A stretch of DNA of 53,573 nt from NCBI GenBank assembly GCA_023231475.1, contig JALJEE010001110.1, positions 1 through 53,573 on the forward strand, in the 5' to 3' direction. This stretch comes from Seison nebaliae. Lineage: Eukaryota > Rotifera > Pararotatoria > Seisonacea > Seisonidae. This document shows, piece by piece, positions 8,733 through 21,959 of this stretch (its first letter is position 1; each line of letters begins with the position of its first letter). Position numbers and translations under genes: made by a program. Below the pieces are notes generated by a model. It had not been told where the DNA came from, searched no databases, and worked only from the letters and a program-made list of their open reading frames with translations.

Positions 8733-10451
8733 CTATACTTCAAATGAAGGAGATTGGTGATGTTTTTGGAGTATGTCCGATTTTTTAAATTTAATTTTGT
8801 TCGTCCCATTATTCAAATCATTCTCTAATTTGTTGTTCGATGAATTATTATGAGAATTATTTCGAATAATTTTCAAATGACAAATTCGTCTTGTCCAATT
8901 ATTCCATTTCATTGTTTTCTTTTCTTCTTCGTTTTCTTCGAGATTATTTCTAATATCTGTTCCGTTTTTATCATTTCTCCATACCAAGGTCTCTGGTTGA
9001 CGAATCGATCGTCGATTGGTTGGTGATAGTGAATAAGTATTTTCCTTTAGATATTTTCTTGCGAATCTTCCACAAAGAATGAGAAGAAATGCATGTCTAT
9101 ATTTCTTTGACATGATATTATATAAAATGGGATTTATTGTTGAATTAAACGGGACACTTATTCCTATCAGAGAGAAAAGATATTAAAGAAATGAGAAGAT
9201 CATATGAAGAGAGAAACCTGAAATATAATAAACGATATGAAGAAATCGATTTCCTGGATCGATGTTTTGTGCTGATAATATTCGTTGTAAGTGAAATGGC
9301 GACCAACATAAGGCGAAGGCAACAACAACAGTAACTGGACATAAATTAATGAATTTTATTAGAGAAAAGTTTCCTAACTTAACATATTAATTGCTTTGTT
9401 ATGAGACGAATGATTTTGTCTTGTTTGTCGAATGACACTGTCTCGTCGTACTAATCGGAAACTAATCAGAATATAAAAGATGGCAATGACTGTCATGGGT
9501 ATGATGAAAAAGATGATAGAAGTTGCAATGAATAATTTATTATAAATATCTCTCATATTCGATGGCACGTCGCACATTTGAGTCATTTGTAAATATTTGG
9601 CAATTCTAATCGTATAAATGTTCTCCGACGATTGGTTTTGTAATAAATTCAAATTATTTAACGCATCAATACCATATTGTTTGGTGGACATTTCGTTTGA
9701 GGATATTAAACTTCTAAAACAATCAGTTTTATTATTCAAATATTGAAAATATTTTTCACTCATCGTTTCATTGAGATAAGTTATGGTTGTATTGAGAGAA
9801 TATTGAAATGGTTCACTGTTATTCATTCGGACATGATATTTTTTAAATATGTTCGATTGAGTTAATAATTGAGTTTGAAATCGAATACCATGTGGCTGCA
9901 CATGATTGAATACGTATGGCGTCGCCAATATGAAAGAAATGACCCAAATACTAAAAATAGTTCGGTAGACTCTTGGCAGTGAACTGAAGGTGTGTGTTAA
10001 CATTGGATGACAAATGGCGAAATATCGTTCGACGGTAAAACATAAAATTGTTAAGATACTACAATAATTGACAGATTCGGCTAACATGGATCGAAATTTA
10101 CAGAATCCATTACCGAATGTAAACGGATACATTTGATAGAAAGATAATAATTCGATAGGAGTACCTAAATAAATGGAATGACATTTCGAACATTTTCAAA
10201 AGTAGAAATTAACTGAATGTTAAGGCGAGTACATCGGTTAAGGCTAAATTCACCAAATATATGTCGGTTGCAGTCCTATGTTGCTTCCAACGTAATAAGA
10301 AGTTAATTGTGCACAGATTCCCCACCAGTCCAACGATGACGATTGTTATGAAAATAATTGAATAGACGATTAACAATGGTTTATCGATGGTTTGTGGTCC
10401 GAGCATATTTTCTACGTATTCGAGGTCGCTCTTACATAAAGGAAAATCCAT
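8733..10451 (-). CDS. Class A neuropeptide GPCR, pyrokinin/neuromedin-U-like, four exons
   Basis: Seven-transmembrane receptor, 523 aa. Exons: 10451-10214, 10164-9379, 9334-9218, 9163-8733; introns of 49, 44 and 54 nt. TM1 carries GNLC, TM2 NLALTDVLAL, and TM3 ends in ERYFAICHP, the ERY variant typical of PRXamide (pyrokinin, CAPA) and neuromedin U receptors. ECL1 reads TPIELLSFYQMYPFTFGNGF, again typical of that group. TM6 has FALCWSPFH and TM7 NPILYN. ECL2 is extraordinarily long (about 120 residues) with five N-glycosylation sequons (NNS, NTT, NET, NKT, NQS). The cytoplasmic tail is basic and Asn-rich. The start is the first ATG in the open exon (MDFPLCKSDLEY). An upstream coding exon cannot be excluded because the frame stays open further 5'. 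Ligand not determinable. Confidence 0.85.
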
Positions 10452-10484
10452 TATGTCAAGAGTTGTAGAATGAATCGATTGCAC

Positions 10485-13300
10485 TTGTAAAAGTTTTAGA
10501 AGAAGCTCATCTACATATATAAACTTTTATTAGTTCGTGATAATTGAGGACATGGTGAAGAGAATATTTTTATTGATATATATATTTACAATACGATAAA
10601 AGTAAGAGGAAGGAAAAAGGAATTTATTCTATTCCTTTCGTCAATATCGAGTTGAATGATAATTTCTTATCGCTATCTTCCTCCCATGTAACACTCCTAC
10701 CTTTTTTCTTACTCCCCCAAATCGTTAGGACATTCTCCGTTGGTTAAACAATCTTTTAAGATAAACGATATCAGTTAATCGGAAAAAAAAGAATTATTTT
10801 CTCATTGAGACAAATTGTTTATTGACATGAGTAGTAACGTTCGTTCTATTCTTTAATTCTGAAAATCTTATGATTATCATTATTCTCATCGTTCTTTGCG
10901 TCATAGACGAAAAATAAAGTTATAGTATTCGAAACGGAATCTTCTATGGAATGATGAAATCGGACAAGGTTGAAATTGTTGTTATACCGTTATTAATTCC
11001 TGGAGAACCGTAATGGAGTTACTCAATACTTTCTTCATAAAGTTGATTTTTCAGATTAAATGGGAATCGGTTTTCCTATCAAACCTGAAAATAATAATAC
11101 AAACAGTAACTGTTCAAATAAACATCGAATACTTATGGGAATACCATCCGTTAGGAATAGTCTTAATCTTAATCATCATGGATTCTATCAGAAATTTGCG
11201 AAACACATCAATTAATAAATCATTCACATAAACAGAAGAAAACCATATGATTCTTATTAATATGAAAATATTTGGACTCACATCTGAACTTGTTGATGAT
11301 TCCGATCATATCGACTTTTTCTGTTAGAATATTTGGACTTGACCTAGCAATATTTTCCAACTAAATTAAATTCTTAGAAGTGATTACGAACGACATGCAC
11401 ATATGAGAATAGATGAACGAAAGGAAATATTTTTTTTCTTTATTTGATTCATTCACTCATGAACTAATATTAGGTGGCGAAATTTTGTAATTTCCTTTCA
11501 AACATCGTGGTCATACTATTATGGGGTTTGATACGGTGCGTCATAAATTATTAGATTATAAATCAAAAGAATAATTGAGGTGGATAGAAATTTGGAGAAA
11601 AGAACAAATAATAAAAATTACCTACTTCCATGCACTTGAATGCACCACTTTTGTTCATGTGAACACACATTCCGCAATTGAGCATATTTGACAGATTGAT
11701 TGGTATTCTTGTTTTCGAGTGGTTGTTTCTTTCATAAATTTCATATAAATTATCATAACGACTTTCTCAATCTTTATTAACCTGTCCAACTTATCTATGA
11801 TTGTTTGTAATAAATTCGTCAAATTTCAACGAAAAAAAATTTAACGCAATTTTCATTATTCTTATATTTCTCTTATCGGATTAATGAAACGGAATGCATT
11901 GGATAAATGAGTGTCAGGAACATATTCTCTGCATTATAAAGTGTTACATTAAGGGCAAACTCTTTAATACGGTTCTTACTGATGGCATGAATAACGGAAA
12001 TGCAGTCGACATATCGACTTAGAATATTGGTTTGTTTTTAAACTTCATTCATAGTTTATATATTTCCTTCTCATCCAAAAACCATGAAATCTTAATAATG
12101 TGCAACTATATTCCGTAACTAACTCCGTAGACCAATCAATATGCGATGTATTAATTTTACGAATAATAACATCAAATTCCTTATCTAAATTCAAGACGAA
12201 AAATTCGATATGCAAAAAGAAAACCTTTTAAAAACTCGATATAATCATGTAATAATTATAAGTTATAATTATGTTCTTCATTATGCTAATTGTATAGAAT
12301 AATAATTATACAAATTTCATTTATATTGTTGATAAAAATAGGAAGCGATGACAGTTAATTTGGAAGTCGCTACATCAACTTTCGTAATTGTCATATGCTT
12401 TTCTTTAGTCTGCATAATCAGACAAGTTTTTGCATAATAATATCTAGGTAAGTGTTCATTTCATTTGATTTTGGAATGCTTTAAATATGAGATTAATAAA
12501 TGAACAATCAATAAATACTCTAAAAAGTCAGATGCTTTTTACGTCAATTTATTCTATTTTGTCTTAATGAAGTTGATTTAATTCTACTATTCGTATTGAA
12601 TGGTCGGATACGCTCTCGTTTAATATTTGTTATCGGTATGCACAATTTAGTAACCTTGTAAAATATATTAATATATAGATAGTTAAAACGAATTATAAGA
12701 TATTAAACGAATAGTTACGATGTTCATTCAACACTGAAGAATAATTCTAGAACAATATACAAAATTTTTAAATTGTGTGCATAAGTATTGTATAATATTA
12801 ATAATAAAATATAGATTATAATCATATTACTTTTTCATTCTCTTCACAGCCTTTTTCATTAAACAATACTCCCGATATCGTAAAAAAAATATCACTAATT
12901 CCAAAAGGAGGTAAAGAAATTATGCAAATAACTTTTATAAGTTACTTTTATGCGATTCAGTAAACAAATTGTTAACACGTTAAAATTGAGGAATATATCT
13001 CCAATTTATCACAATCATTGAATTTAGACTAATTTCTTCATTAAATAAAGAACACTTAATGCTAACTAATTAATACTTATTTCCAGAAGTTTATACAATA
13101 GTGAAATTTTGAACGAAAAAAAAAATATCATTCCTGTAATTTTGTTATAGATATTCCCGATATTCGGTCTTGAAGGGCGAAGGAAAGCCTAGACGTGTTC
13201 GACGGATTCGTGGACGTTAAAAGACGGTTCGTAGATTTAATTTGACGGAGACGTCGTACGCTATGTCGGAAAGCCTTCTTACCCCGAAAACCGATTTATA
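10485..13300. other. Gene-poor AT-rich intergenic DNA
   Basis: No convincing coding region. The 72-codon ORF at 11013-11231 has no recognisable features and weak composition, so I leave it out. At 13150-13300 there is an unusually GC-richer patch rich in CG dinucleotides (GACGTCGTACG and similar), which abuts the dispersed repeat copy that follows. Confidence 0.5.
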
Positions 13301-13306
13301 TCTATA

Positions 13307-13667
13307 TTTTTTTATAAAACCGATTTTAACTTTTGCTAAATTCTAATTCAATATATGATAAACTAGCTTCACGCTCTATAACATGGTGTAAATGGTTTTG
13401 GAAAAGAATAAGTATTTCATATATTTAACAAGGCATATTCCATAAGAGTTCGATTTTCTCTCTATCGTGCCTTTTGAAATCAGTTTTTAAAATTTTTACT
13501 TTTCACCATAAAAAAAATATTTTTTAAAAACATTATTATGTAGTTATTGAATATTATTGAAAAGTGAGTTTTTTGCATTTCATTTATGCATTTTCTGGTC
13601 AATGATAAAATGCTTTAAGTTTCTGCTTGTTTTATTGAGCCACCACCGGCGAAACTCCAGTATGTAA
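13307..13667 (+). repeat. Dispersed repeat, copy 1
   Basis: Shares ordered blocks with the sequence at 53155-53573: TTTTTATAAAACCGAT, CATAAGAGTTC followed by TTTCTCTCT, AAAATTTTTA, TTTTTGCATTTC, and a run near the end like CACCACCGGCGAAACTCC against CACCATCGAAAACCCCC. Non-coding and heavily diverged. Family unknown; it could be a non-autonomous DNA element. Confidence 0.55.
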
Positions 13668-16187
13668 AGGTTCATCGATTTTGGAGATACTGAAATAATA
13701 CTCTTTGTCCGGAAGACATAATAGCACTGTTCAAACGTTTTGGCATTACACAGTTAAAACTTAAAGTAAATTTAAAGATAAATTTTACATCTTATAAAAG
13801 TATCTCAAAAATCAGAAAATGGAGTTTTCCGAAATATCCGAAAATGATGCATTCTCTCATCTGCAGTTTAACGCCAAGACACTCATGTTGATAGAAAAAA
13901 TAAGGTTAAATTACATATCTAAAAAATAAATAAACTTAAATTACATAGATAACCATACAAAATGGTTTAAAATGTTGATTTTTCGTTATATTATAAAAAG
14001 ATGTACCGGAAATCATACTGATGGAAGAAACAGTTTCAGACAAATCATTTTTTTTAATTTTACGATAACAGATTTACATCGTTCATTAGATTTGTTAATC
14101 TGCATGGATATTCCAGAATTATTCTAGTAGATTAGACTGACTAGATTAGAAGTTAAATTAGATACTATGAAAGTCGATATTGTAACAAAAAGTTTTTTGA
14201 TTTACCCTACGACAATTTGATATGAATAAAGAATATTAATGTGAAACATCCCGGTTAATTCTTCCACTTCTATCATCACACAATAATTTATTATATTATT
14301 CAATAAGTTGCGTAGTTGAATCGTGATTATAATTCATATTATTATATTATCCATAATTACTAAAGTGCAATATACATGAGGTAATTGAAGAGATTTGTGG
14401 GTCATCTTCTTCAAATGTTCAATATTTTATGACCTATTTTTTAATTTGACTTTCAATTATGATATAACATAATCCAATGTAATCTAATTGACAGAGAAAT
14501 TGACTGCGTGAAAAATATCTCTTTTGACACCTCCCTCTCTAATTATTAATTTTAAGTTGAAGGTGTATATTTACAATGATAACAGGCCGGAGAACTGAAG
14601 AATAAATTGAGAACATTTCATTCATTAATCTTTTCACCAGACGAATTAATTAAGCAGAGATGTAAAATTCGGAAAAATTATTTGGATATTTAATTCGAGC
14701 AGAAACTGTATAGTTTATGTCAACGAAAGTATTTCCATTTGAAAGACTAGACGAATTCTAATTTCGGTTTCAAATGATTGTAGGTGAATTTCCAGTTGGT
14801 TTTTTTCAACTTTTTTAAAAACTTCATTTTTTGTAAGAAAGATTTATGATATAATGTTGAATTTAAGATTATGTTTAGAAAGAGCTTGAAATACTCTACA
14901 ACATCCTTCTTTTTAAATTATATTTATTTTAAAAGTTTGAGATTGTAGGTGAATAGAGATAGATATGATATACGACATGAATTACATGAAATACGTTTGT
15001 ATTAACAAAAAGAAATTTTGTAGTCGATCGTTGTTGTTAAAACTCGGTGGATATTTACAGAATATCTGACAAATATTTGTGAGTTGGGAAAACTTATTAG
15101 AATCATACTTACAATTATAACTATTCATTGAAACAAATAATGGACAAAAGATGTGAATAAAGTAATCGAAAAATTTTCTTTGTGCATATAATATTAAAAG
15201 AAAAATATAAATGACATTCTTCAATTTCCGGTATAATCCCGCTTTTGATTTATCTTCATCAAAAATTTAAAATAAGAAAAGATACTGTGACAATAAAATA
15301 AGACTTTTAATTACCCACTTCAATTTTACTTTATATTCATCATCGCTATATCGATTTATCATTGACTTATTAATAATCATCATCCGAGTACTATTCATGA
15401 AACTGTTCAACAATTCATTCGCAATAAATTACTATTTACGAGCTCATAATAACTTCAGAGATGCATTTTCAGAAATAAGCACTTTCAATTACATAATTTG
15501 ACTATTGAATAAAAAAGTATTGGACAAAAACTGTGAATGAGAAAAGAATTATAGACGAAGATCTATTTACGTTTACGGAAAGTTATTATTTTTTGAATTT
15601 TATGCTTTAACGTAGATAAGATTAGATTCTTTAATTTGGATTTAAAATGAGAAAAGAACAAAACCCAGGATATTATAATGAAATAGGTTCCGCTCATCTT
15701 TTATGAATGGATATCCTGTTGGAATCCATTTCAATAAATTTAATTGAAAACTTTTCAATTCCTTTGTCTTTTTTCTATTGGTCTTTTTGATAGACGACAT
15801 TTTTATCATCGTTATTAATTCTATTTTCGACTATTGGATTTATTATGACTCATTCATATGCAAATTTTTTACAAATCTTCCTTGGCAAAGGTCCTATTTC
15901 ATATACTATGTTCGTAATATAATATTATGACGGGTTATTAACAAAAACTGCTTTCTGATATTAACAAAGAAATCGTAAGTTCAAGAAATTGTGTCAAAGA
16001 ATATACTAAAACTTGGAGACTTAGATACCTAAAATAATTAAGATTTATGAGTATTATATAATCTAATAAATTAAAGTCGAAATTTTATTTCAGGACCGTA
16101 AAATTTCTTAACAGTACAATTCAGTACAATCCCATAAATACTTTTCTGTTAATATATATTTAATAAATGAACATAAAGGATTGATAA
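13668..16187. other. AT-rich intergenic DNA
   Basis: I see no gene, RNA gene or strong repeat here. The only longer ORF (minus, 14982-15224) is hydrophobic and Asn/Phe/Tyr-rich, as expected by chance at this composition. Confidence 0.4.
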
Positions 16188-16406
16188 TTACCTTAATTCA
16201 TATCGTACTAGTATCCCATTGTATTTATTATAATATTCATCATGATTTTTAACACGAAGCATTTTCTCAAGTCGTATTGTTCTTGCATGTCCATACCGAC
16301 AGCATATAATCTGCGACTCCTTGTTCTCCTTTTGGATATACTTTGATGGATATTTACTCTTTCGAATGATGACCCTAAAAGTGGACAATTTTATTTCGCC
16401 AATTTC
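16188..16406 (-). pseudogene. Possible FAR1/MULE-type DNA-binding domain scrap
   Basis: The minus frame contains SVEEIGEIKLSTFRVIIRKSK, then SQIICCRYGHARTIR. The order acidic SVEE block, aliphatic-Arg-Lys-Ser-Lys, then Cys-x-x-Gly-His with basic residues is like the FAR1-type domain that precedes MULE transposases. No catalytic region follows it. This is a weak, eye-level resemblance, and it could be chance. Confidence 0.25.
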
Positions 16407-19400
16407 TTCGACACTTTGACGAGACTTATGGCGTCACTAATCATAGGATTAGATACCTCCGAATAACCGTAGGAAATAATATTATATTTTATTGTTCTTT
16501 AGATATTTAAAGAATTAATCAAATCAGGAGAAGCTTCACTAATTGAGCACCTATTTTTTTATATTTTATGCCCATTCCTCACATTTGTCAATATTTCTCT
16601 AATCAAAATCTATCTCTAATAACAAACCATAATAACTTTAATAGAATTGAAATTAAATAATAGTTGTCCATCGTATTGTAGAAGAAAAGCCACTCTAGGA
16701 ATACTTGATTGAAAAAATCACCAAAAAGAACTCGCGAAAACATAAAAAATTTGTTTAATCTTATTCAACAGAACCGTGAACATACAAACATTTCATATTA
16801 CTTCATTTGTAGTTACTGTGAGAATTTTGGTTTATTTGTACATCAATTCTAATATATAACAGGGTTTAATTTCCATTATTAATTTTACATAATATTAATG
16901 ATTGAGAGTGAGAAAGGTGAGAAAGTTGAAATGATAAACGTAATAGATTTATTCACACGATCTTTTATCGAGTAGAGTATGCATCAGAATCATCTTCCAA
17001 TAACGGACTGTTCGATAATTAAAAACACTTCACATCATCAATATCCTCAATTGAAAGGTTTGGAATATCTTTAGAAAGAAATAAAACAAGAAACATTATT
17101 TTTATTTCTTTCGTACATGACGGAAATGATGACGACAATCTCATTTCCTTTTATTATTATTCATCATTATTCATGAGTTGTCGCGAGTTTTCCCACAAAA
17201 AATAACCCGATGTCTATGAAATTAATTTATCAATCATAATACAATAATTCGGAGATTACTAGGAGATACCACTAATTATATAGTATATAAAGTAGTACAC
17301 TAAATATATAGTAGCACCAGGATCATCCAACCTTATAACTATGATATGGTTATATGATGCAAGTATTATATTAGCGACGGAATTTACGACGGAATGCCAT
17401 CTTATTTCTGTGTTTAGTACTACCACTTCATTTCGTCGTAATCAAATCGATTTTTTACTCACTTTAGTTCTATCGTACTTCGATTGAATTTCTGTTTACT
17501 ATATTTTTATCAATATAAGAAAGACAAAAGTCATAACAATATATCGATTTTTGCCGAGTTTAATATTTTAATTTTATGCTCGTTGTTTTTGGAATTCTTG
17601 AGTATTTTCCTTTATATCCATTAAAAGAATGACGTCTGTGCAATAAATTACCTTTCTGATATGACGAACGAAATAGGAATAATTCAAAAATTTGTATTTT
17701 TTGAAATTAAAGAGATTGTTCTTCGACTTATTTTATAGCTAATGAACAGTTGGTCAATTGGCAATTAATCTTATTATTCGAAATATATATTTTGCATTAG
17801 AATTGATTACATCAATTAGATTGATTTGATTATATCGTTAGTGATATAACTGTCAAAATATCTATATCGTTCTACATATAATATATTATTAGACTTGTAA
17901 AATTACGAAGAGTTCTAAAAGATTAATGTCAGAATTTTCTATATAACATATAATTTCTTAATAAGAGCATCGGCATAATTTTAATTAAATTCATTTACTT
18001 TACATCATTACAGAAAATTGAACCAAAAAACATATTTCCTGATTTAAAATTAATTTTAATGATTTACGTCATATAATTTTCTAACTAGATGTTTTCTGGG
18101 TAAAATTTCGAATTTTATAAAACAATCTCCAAAATGGTAATCCAAAATAGACTTCTCAACCTTCCCACATTAAAAGATCTATCCGTTATTCATGTAGATT
18201 AATTTATGCATTTACAAAGTAATAAATGCAATTGATTTGAATACCTTCCATCTATAGAGCCTTCTAGACTATATCTTCGATAATATAGTCCTACTAATTT
18301 AGTATACTTTAAAATATCCCTAGCATACAAAATTTTTGTTTGTAGCGTTATAGTTACTTAAAAGCAAGCAGTAACATCAACGTTTAATTTTGAACAAAGT
18401 TACCGTAATTACAACTCAAAATTGTACATAAAAGTAATATTTTAGCTCTTTTCAAAAAAAACTTGATTTGTCGTAATAAAAAAAAAAACTAACCAATGAT
18501 TATAAATAAATGACATATACCAGATATTTTTGTAGAGAAAAATTTCTAAATAAATGACATGAAATTTCTTTTTAAGGTTACATTTTAGTTATTATACGTA
18601 AAGTTAAACGTGGATTCAACGTAACATTAACTTATTTTGCAACGTTACTGTTTATCAAATTTTGGGATACTTAATAAACCTGTATTATAGAAATAGAATA
18701 CTATGAATTATAAAAAGGGTTAAAAGAATGACCTAGGGAATTTAGATGACTCGGATCGTACGGCATGATTCATACCCAATTATCATAATCCATTATTGGT
18801 GCACTATTACAAATTTGTAGTTGCTGAAAATTGTTCTTTTCATAGTATTTAGTCTTAACAAAATTAAACTAACCTAAACTAAACTAAATAAAACTAATAA
18901 GCTAAAAACAGAGAATTGACACTGCTTGAACCAATCCACTAAAACTCAAAGAATTATTACAACTATGGTAAGAAGAGTTTCGTAGAAGAAGAAATAAATG
19001 TTTGGGAAAAGTAGGAGGAATTAGACAGAATAGAAGGATGAATGGGAAGTAAAGGAATAGAATTTAACAAATTAGACCACTTCCAATTCTTCTATGTCGT
19101 CGTATTTTTTCACTCTGTCATAAATTTAACAATTCCGACTCCCTCTCTAGTCATCCTTCCGTTAGCCATCCTTTTCACATCCATTCCATTTTCACATACA
19201 CTGTCTGATACTATGGGTTATCTCGAAACATTTCTCTAACTGAATTTAAAAATTTCATCTCCAAATACGATTCCACCTCCACTCTACCTATCAACCGCGA
19301 TTCCCTCGATCAATTACGTCTTTTTATTGCCACAGAGGATGACAGCAACTTTTTTTCTCTTTTTTCATGTTTATCCCGACGAGAATTTTAACTAATAAAT

Positions 19401-19721
19401 AATAATATTCACGAATAAACAATTAATTTGATTAACAATTTGATTTTTACATTAAAACTATTTCAAATTAGATCCATATTTGGTCATTCAGATGCAGTCA
19501 TATATGGTGACCATTGTATGATCTAACATAAGTATCAATTTAAGACTTGCAAGAAATGAATAATTAAAACTAATAATGTAAGTGGTACCAATTATACGTA
19601 TAATGTTATGTCGAACGTATTTATGAGAACATTCCTCAATGAGATATGGGATATTGCAAACAATTATCATAAAAGGGTTTTAAGGATGAAATGTCTACAA
19701 TGTTTGTAAGTGAATGTTGGA
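16407..19721. other. AT-rich intergenic DNA
   Basis: No gene recognised. At 18855-18900 there is a low-complexity tract of CTAAA/ACTAA units. Its reverse complement resembles the tract at 26600-26670 on the far side of the mobile-element island. Small ORFs at 19042-19239 and 19488-19670 show no family features. Confidence 0.4.
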
Positions 19722-20273
19722 TTATAATCGATGGAAACTACTAAGAGCAGTTTTAAACGTTCCATCACAAAACCTGTGATGAGTGTCAGAAATTTTTAAT
19801 TCATCATCGAAATATATGCTGAAATTTTCTCGCTCAATTTTATTAGCAGTAATAATTTGTTGTCGGTTCCGTTTTCTTTCGCTACAAATATTTCCACAAA
19901 TAGTTGAACGACGAAGGTTGCAATCAAGATGATTGCTCATTATGTCTTCGATCAATAGGCCGGTAGCCGTTGTTGTTCGAGCAACAACTCTTGTTTCGTT
20001 TGAAATTTTTAATTTTTCGATTTCATCCGATTGTTCTCCATGACTATGCTCTTTTTTATAAGAGAATATTTTATCACCGTTAATAGTGAGGGTCGAACTG
20101 CATTTTAACGCAGTTGATTTCGCACATCGGTAATGTGTTTTCCCCGAATTGTACGTCTTCTGATGATGGTATATCTGATTTTCTATTATTAATACGTCCT
20201 TTTTTTTCATATATGCGATAAAATAGAAGAATGAAGAAGTTTGTTCGTAAAACTCAATCGGAGGTGCTTTCAT
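19722..20273 (-). mobile_element. MULE transposase fragment with FLYWCH domain
   Basis: A 183-codon open frame. Residues about 30-80 form a FLYWCH zinc finger: QIYHHQKTYNSGKTHYRC, then LKCSSTLTINGD, then HSHG, giving the C-C-H-H ligands. After a linker with an ERKRNRQQ basic block, it reaches DGTFKTALSSF, the first-Asp block of the MULE (Mutator-like) DDE transposase, and stops. The rest of the catalytic domain is absent downstream on this strand, so the copy is truncated and inactive. FLYWCH-plus-MULE is a known arrangement of animal Mutator-like DNA transposons. Confidence 0.75.
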
Positions 20274-20583
20274 TTCGCATTGGAATTCATCGTGGTAAAA
20301 TTAACGGGCTGATAATTTAAAAGATGGTGTTGACAATTATTGAAATTAAAGTAAATTTATATTAACTATTGTAAGTTCCTATTTATGTTTTCTCATTTAT
20401 ATTTTGTCCATTTTAAGATTATTAGTGTATAATCTACAATGTAATAGTTAAAAGAGATCTTTGTCCGTTCGGTTAAAACTCCCCCTAATAATATCATTCT
20501 AATTAATTAACAAAATTTTTTTTAAATGGTAAAATGAATTCTTTTTCTACCAAAAACTAGCAATTTTATTTTTTAAAGGAAAA

Positions 20584-20732
20584 GGGTTAGCTTCTTTCCG
20601 CTTAGAGAAAAGAGCCTTAACATGTTTCTTTTTGTTTAAAACGGGATTAACTCCATTCTTTTTGGCAAGGTTAACATCTTTCTTTTTCGATGAGTATGGG
20701 TTAACTACTCCTTAAGGGTTAACTCCTTTCAC
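20584..20732 (+). repeat. Degenerate tandem repeat of about 29 bp
   Basis: Five to six successive units, each opening near GGGTTAAC and running into TCCTTTCTTTTT: starts at about 20584, 20613, 20643, 20669, 20698 and 20715. The last units are shortened. Non-coding; it lies between the MULE relic and a palindrome cluster. Confidence 0.55.
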
Positions 20733-20832
20733 CAATCCCACAGAACTTCTACCTCCAAAAACAATTCGTAACGAGCAATTCAATTAGACTTTTGAACCTA
20801 CTTGTATATTCTATTCATTGACCGTATAGCAT

Positions 20833-20873
20833 TCCAAAGATATCTTTGGACTTTAGACCATGGTCTATAGTCC
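20833..20873. repeat. Two adjacent palindromes
   Basis: TCCAAAGATATCTTTGGA (20833-20850) is a perfect 18-bp palindrome. It overlaps by 3 nt a 26-bp inverted repeat at 20848-20873 centred on TAGACCATGGTCTA, with GGACT/AGTCC outer arms and one T-T mismatch. Possible binding site or element end; no protein is known to me for it. Confidence 0.75.
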
Positions 20874-21237
20874 CAGAAGTCTATCATAGATATTGGCACG
20901 ACTACCACACAAACTACATCCCATAGGTACTACTAAAAACATTTAAAAATTGTAAGAAATATGACCTGGAATCTATAATATCCTCTTTATTACCTACGAT
21001 TTTTGCGAAAATAATACGATTTTCAACAAGCAATTAATCACGTTATACTGAACCAATTTAAATATTTTTTTGTTTAAATCATATCTACTTACTCCAGAGA
21101 ACCCAAAAATATCATCAAAATTCAAATTTATAATTCTGACTTAAAGTTAGCAAAAAGAGAGAGAAAATTTTTTCACTAATTGAATTTACTTTTTTTGAAA
21201 ATTCTATATCTAATTTCAATCCGTTTTCAGTTATTTA

Positions 21238-21258
21238 TAGCTCAGTTGAAAGAGCATG
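21238..21258 (+). other. Orphan tRNA-like A box
   Basis: TAGCTCAGTTGAAAGAGCATG matches a tRNA D-arm/A box, including the GCTC/GAGC stem. The anticodon stem does not pair, and no B box (GGTTCRANTCC) follows within 80 nt. It is therefore a tRNA-derived fragment or SINE head at best, not a tRNA gene. Confidence 0.35.
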
Positions 21259-21959
21259 AATTGCTGTTTCTAAAAATATTAATTTTTTTTTGTTAAGAAC
21301 AAATTTCATTAAAAAAATAACAATAAAAAATTTTTTAAAATTTTTGTGGGGAATTTTCCAATGGGGGAATCATCCTAGAATCACTATTATGTGTCTGCAA
21401 ATCTAATGTGAAAAGAGAAATAACAAATTGTTATTTAATCGTTAAATTGTTAAATTAATTAATGATTAACAATCAATCATCTTGATTTTTCCGTTGAAGA
21501 AAATTTCACCAACTTCAGCATTCAAACACCAATATAAATGTATGTACAAATTAGTCATGCAATAAAACAATCAATCTGGAATTACGCTGACAAACAATGG
21601 CGTTATGTTTCTTGAATCGAATCATTTTGGATAAATTTCAATTCACTTTTAATAGAGTCCATTCTTTAATCAATTATTAAGTTTTTGGAAAGTAAATAAC
21701 TTTTTTAATTTTTAGAAAAATTGAATGCATTCCAGAAGATTAATAATTCACTATTCAACAACAACTCGATAATCATAGAAGAAAGATTGAGCGCACCCGC
21801 AATAACGAAGGATTTATGTATTATATGTATATCTATAAGAAAACTTTTACAACGATGAAGCTGGAAGAATTTCTATCACAATAAAAATTCATAAGATACC
21901 AGAAAATTCTTTTGACATGTTGAATATTAAAAATAATAAGTTAGTAAAAATAATGACTG

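Noticed and set aside
11013-11231. 72-codon ORF downstream of nothing
   Set aside because: Composition as expected for random AT-rich DNA; no motif.
21238-21310. tRNA gene starting TAGCTCAGTTGAAAGAGC
   Set aside because: Only the D-arm fits; the anticodon stem does not pair and no B box follows.
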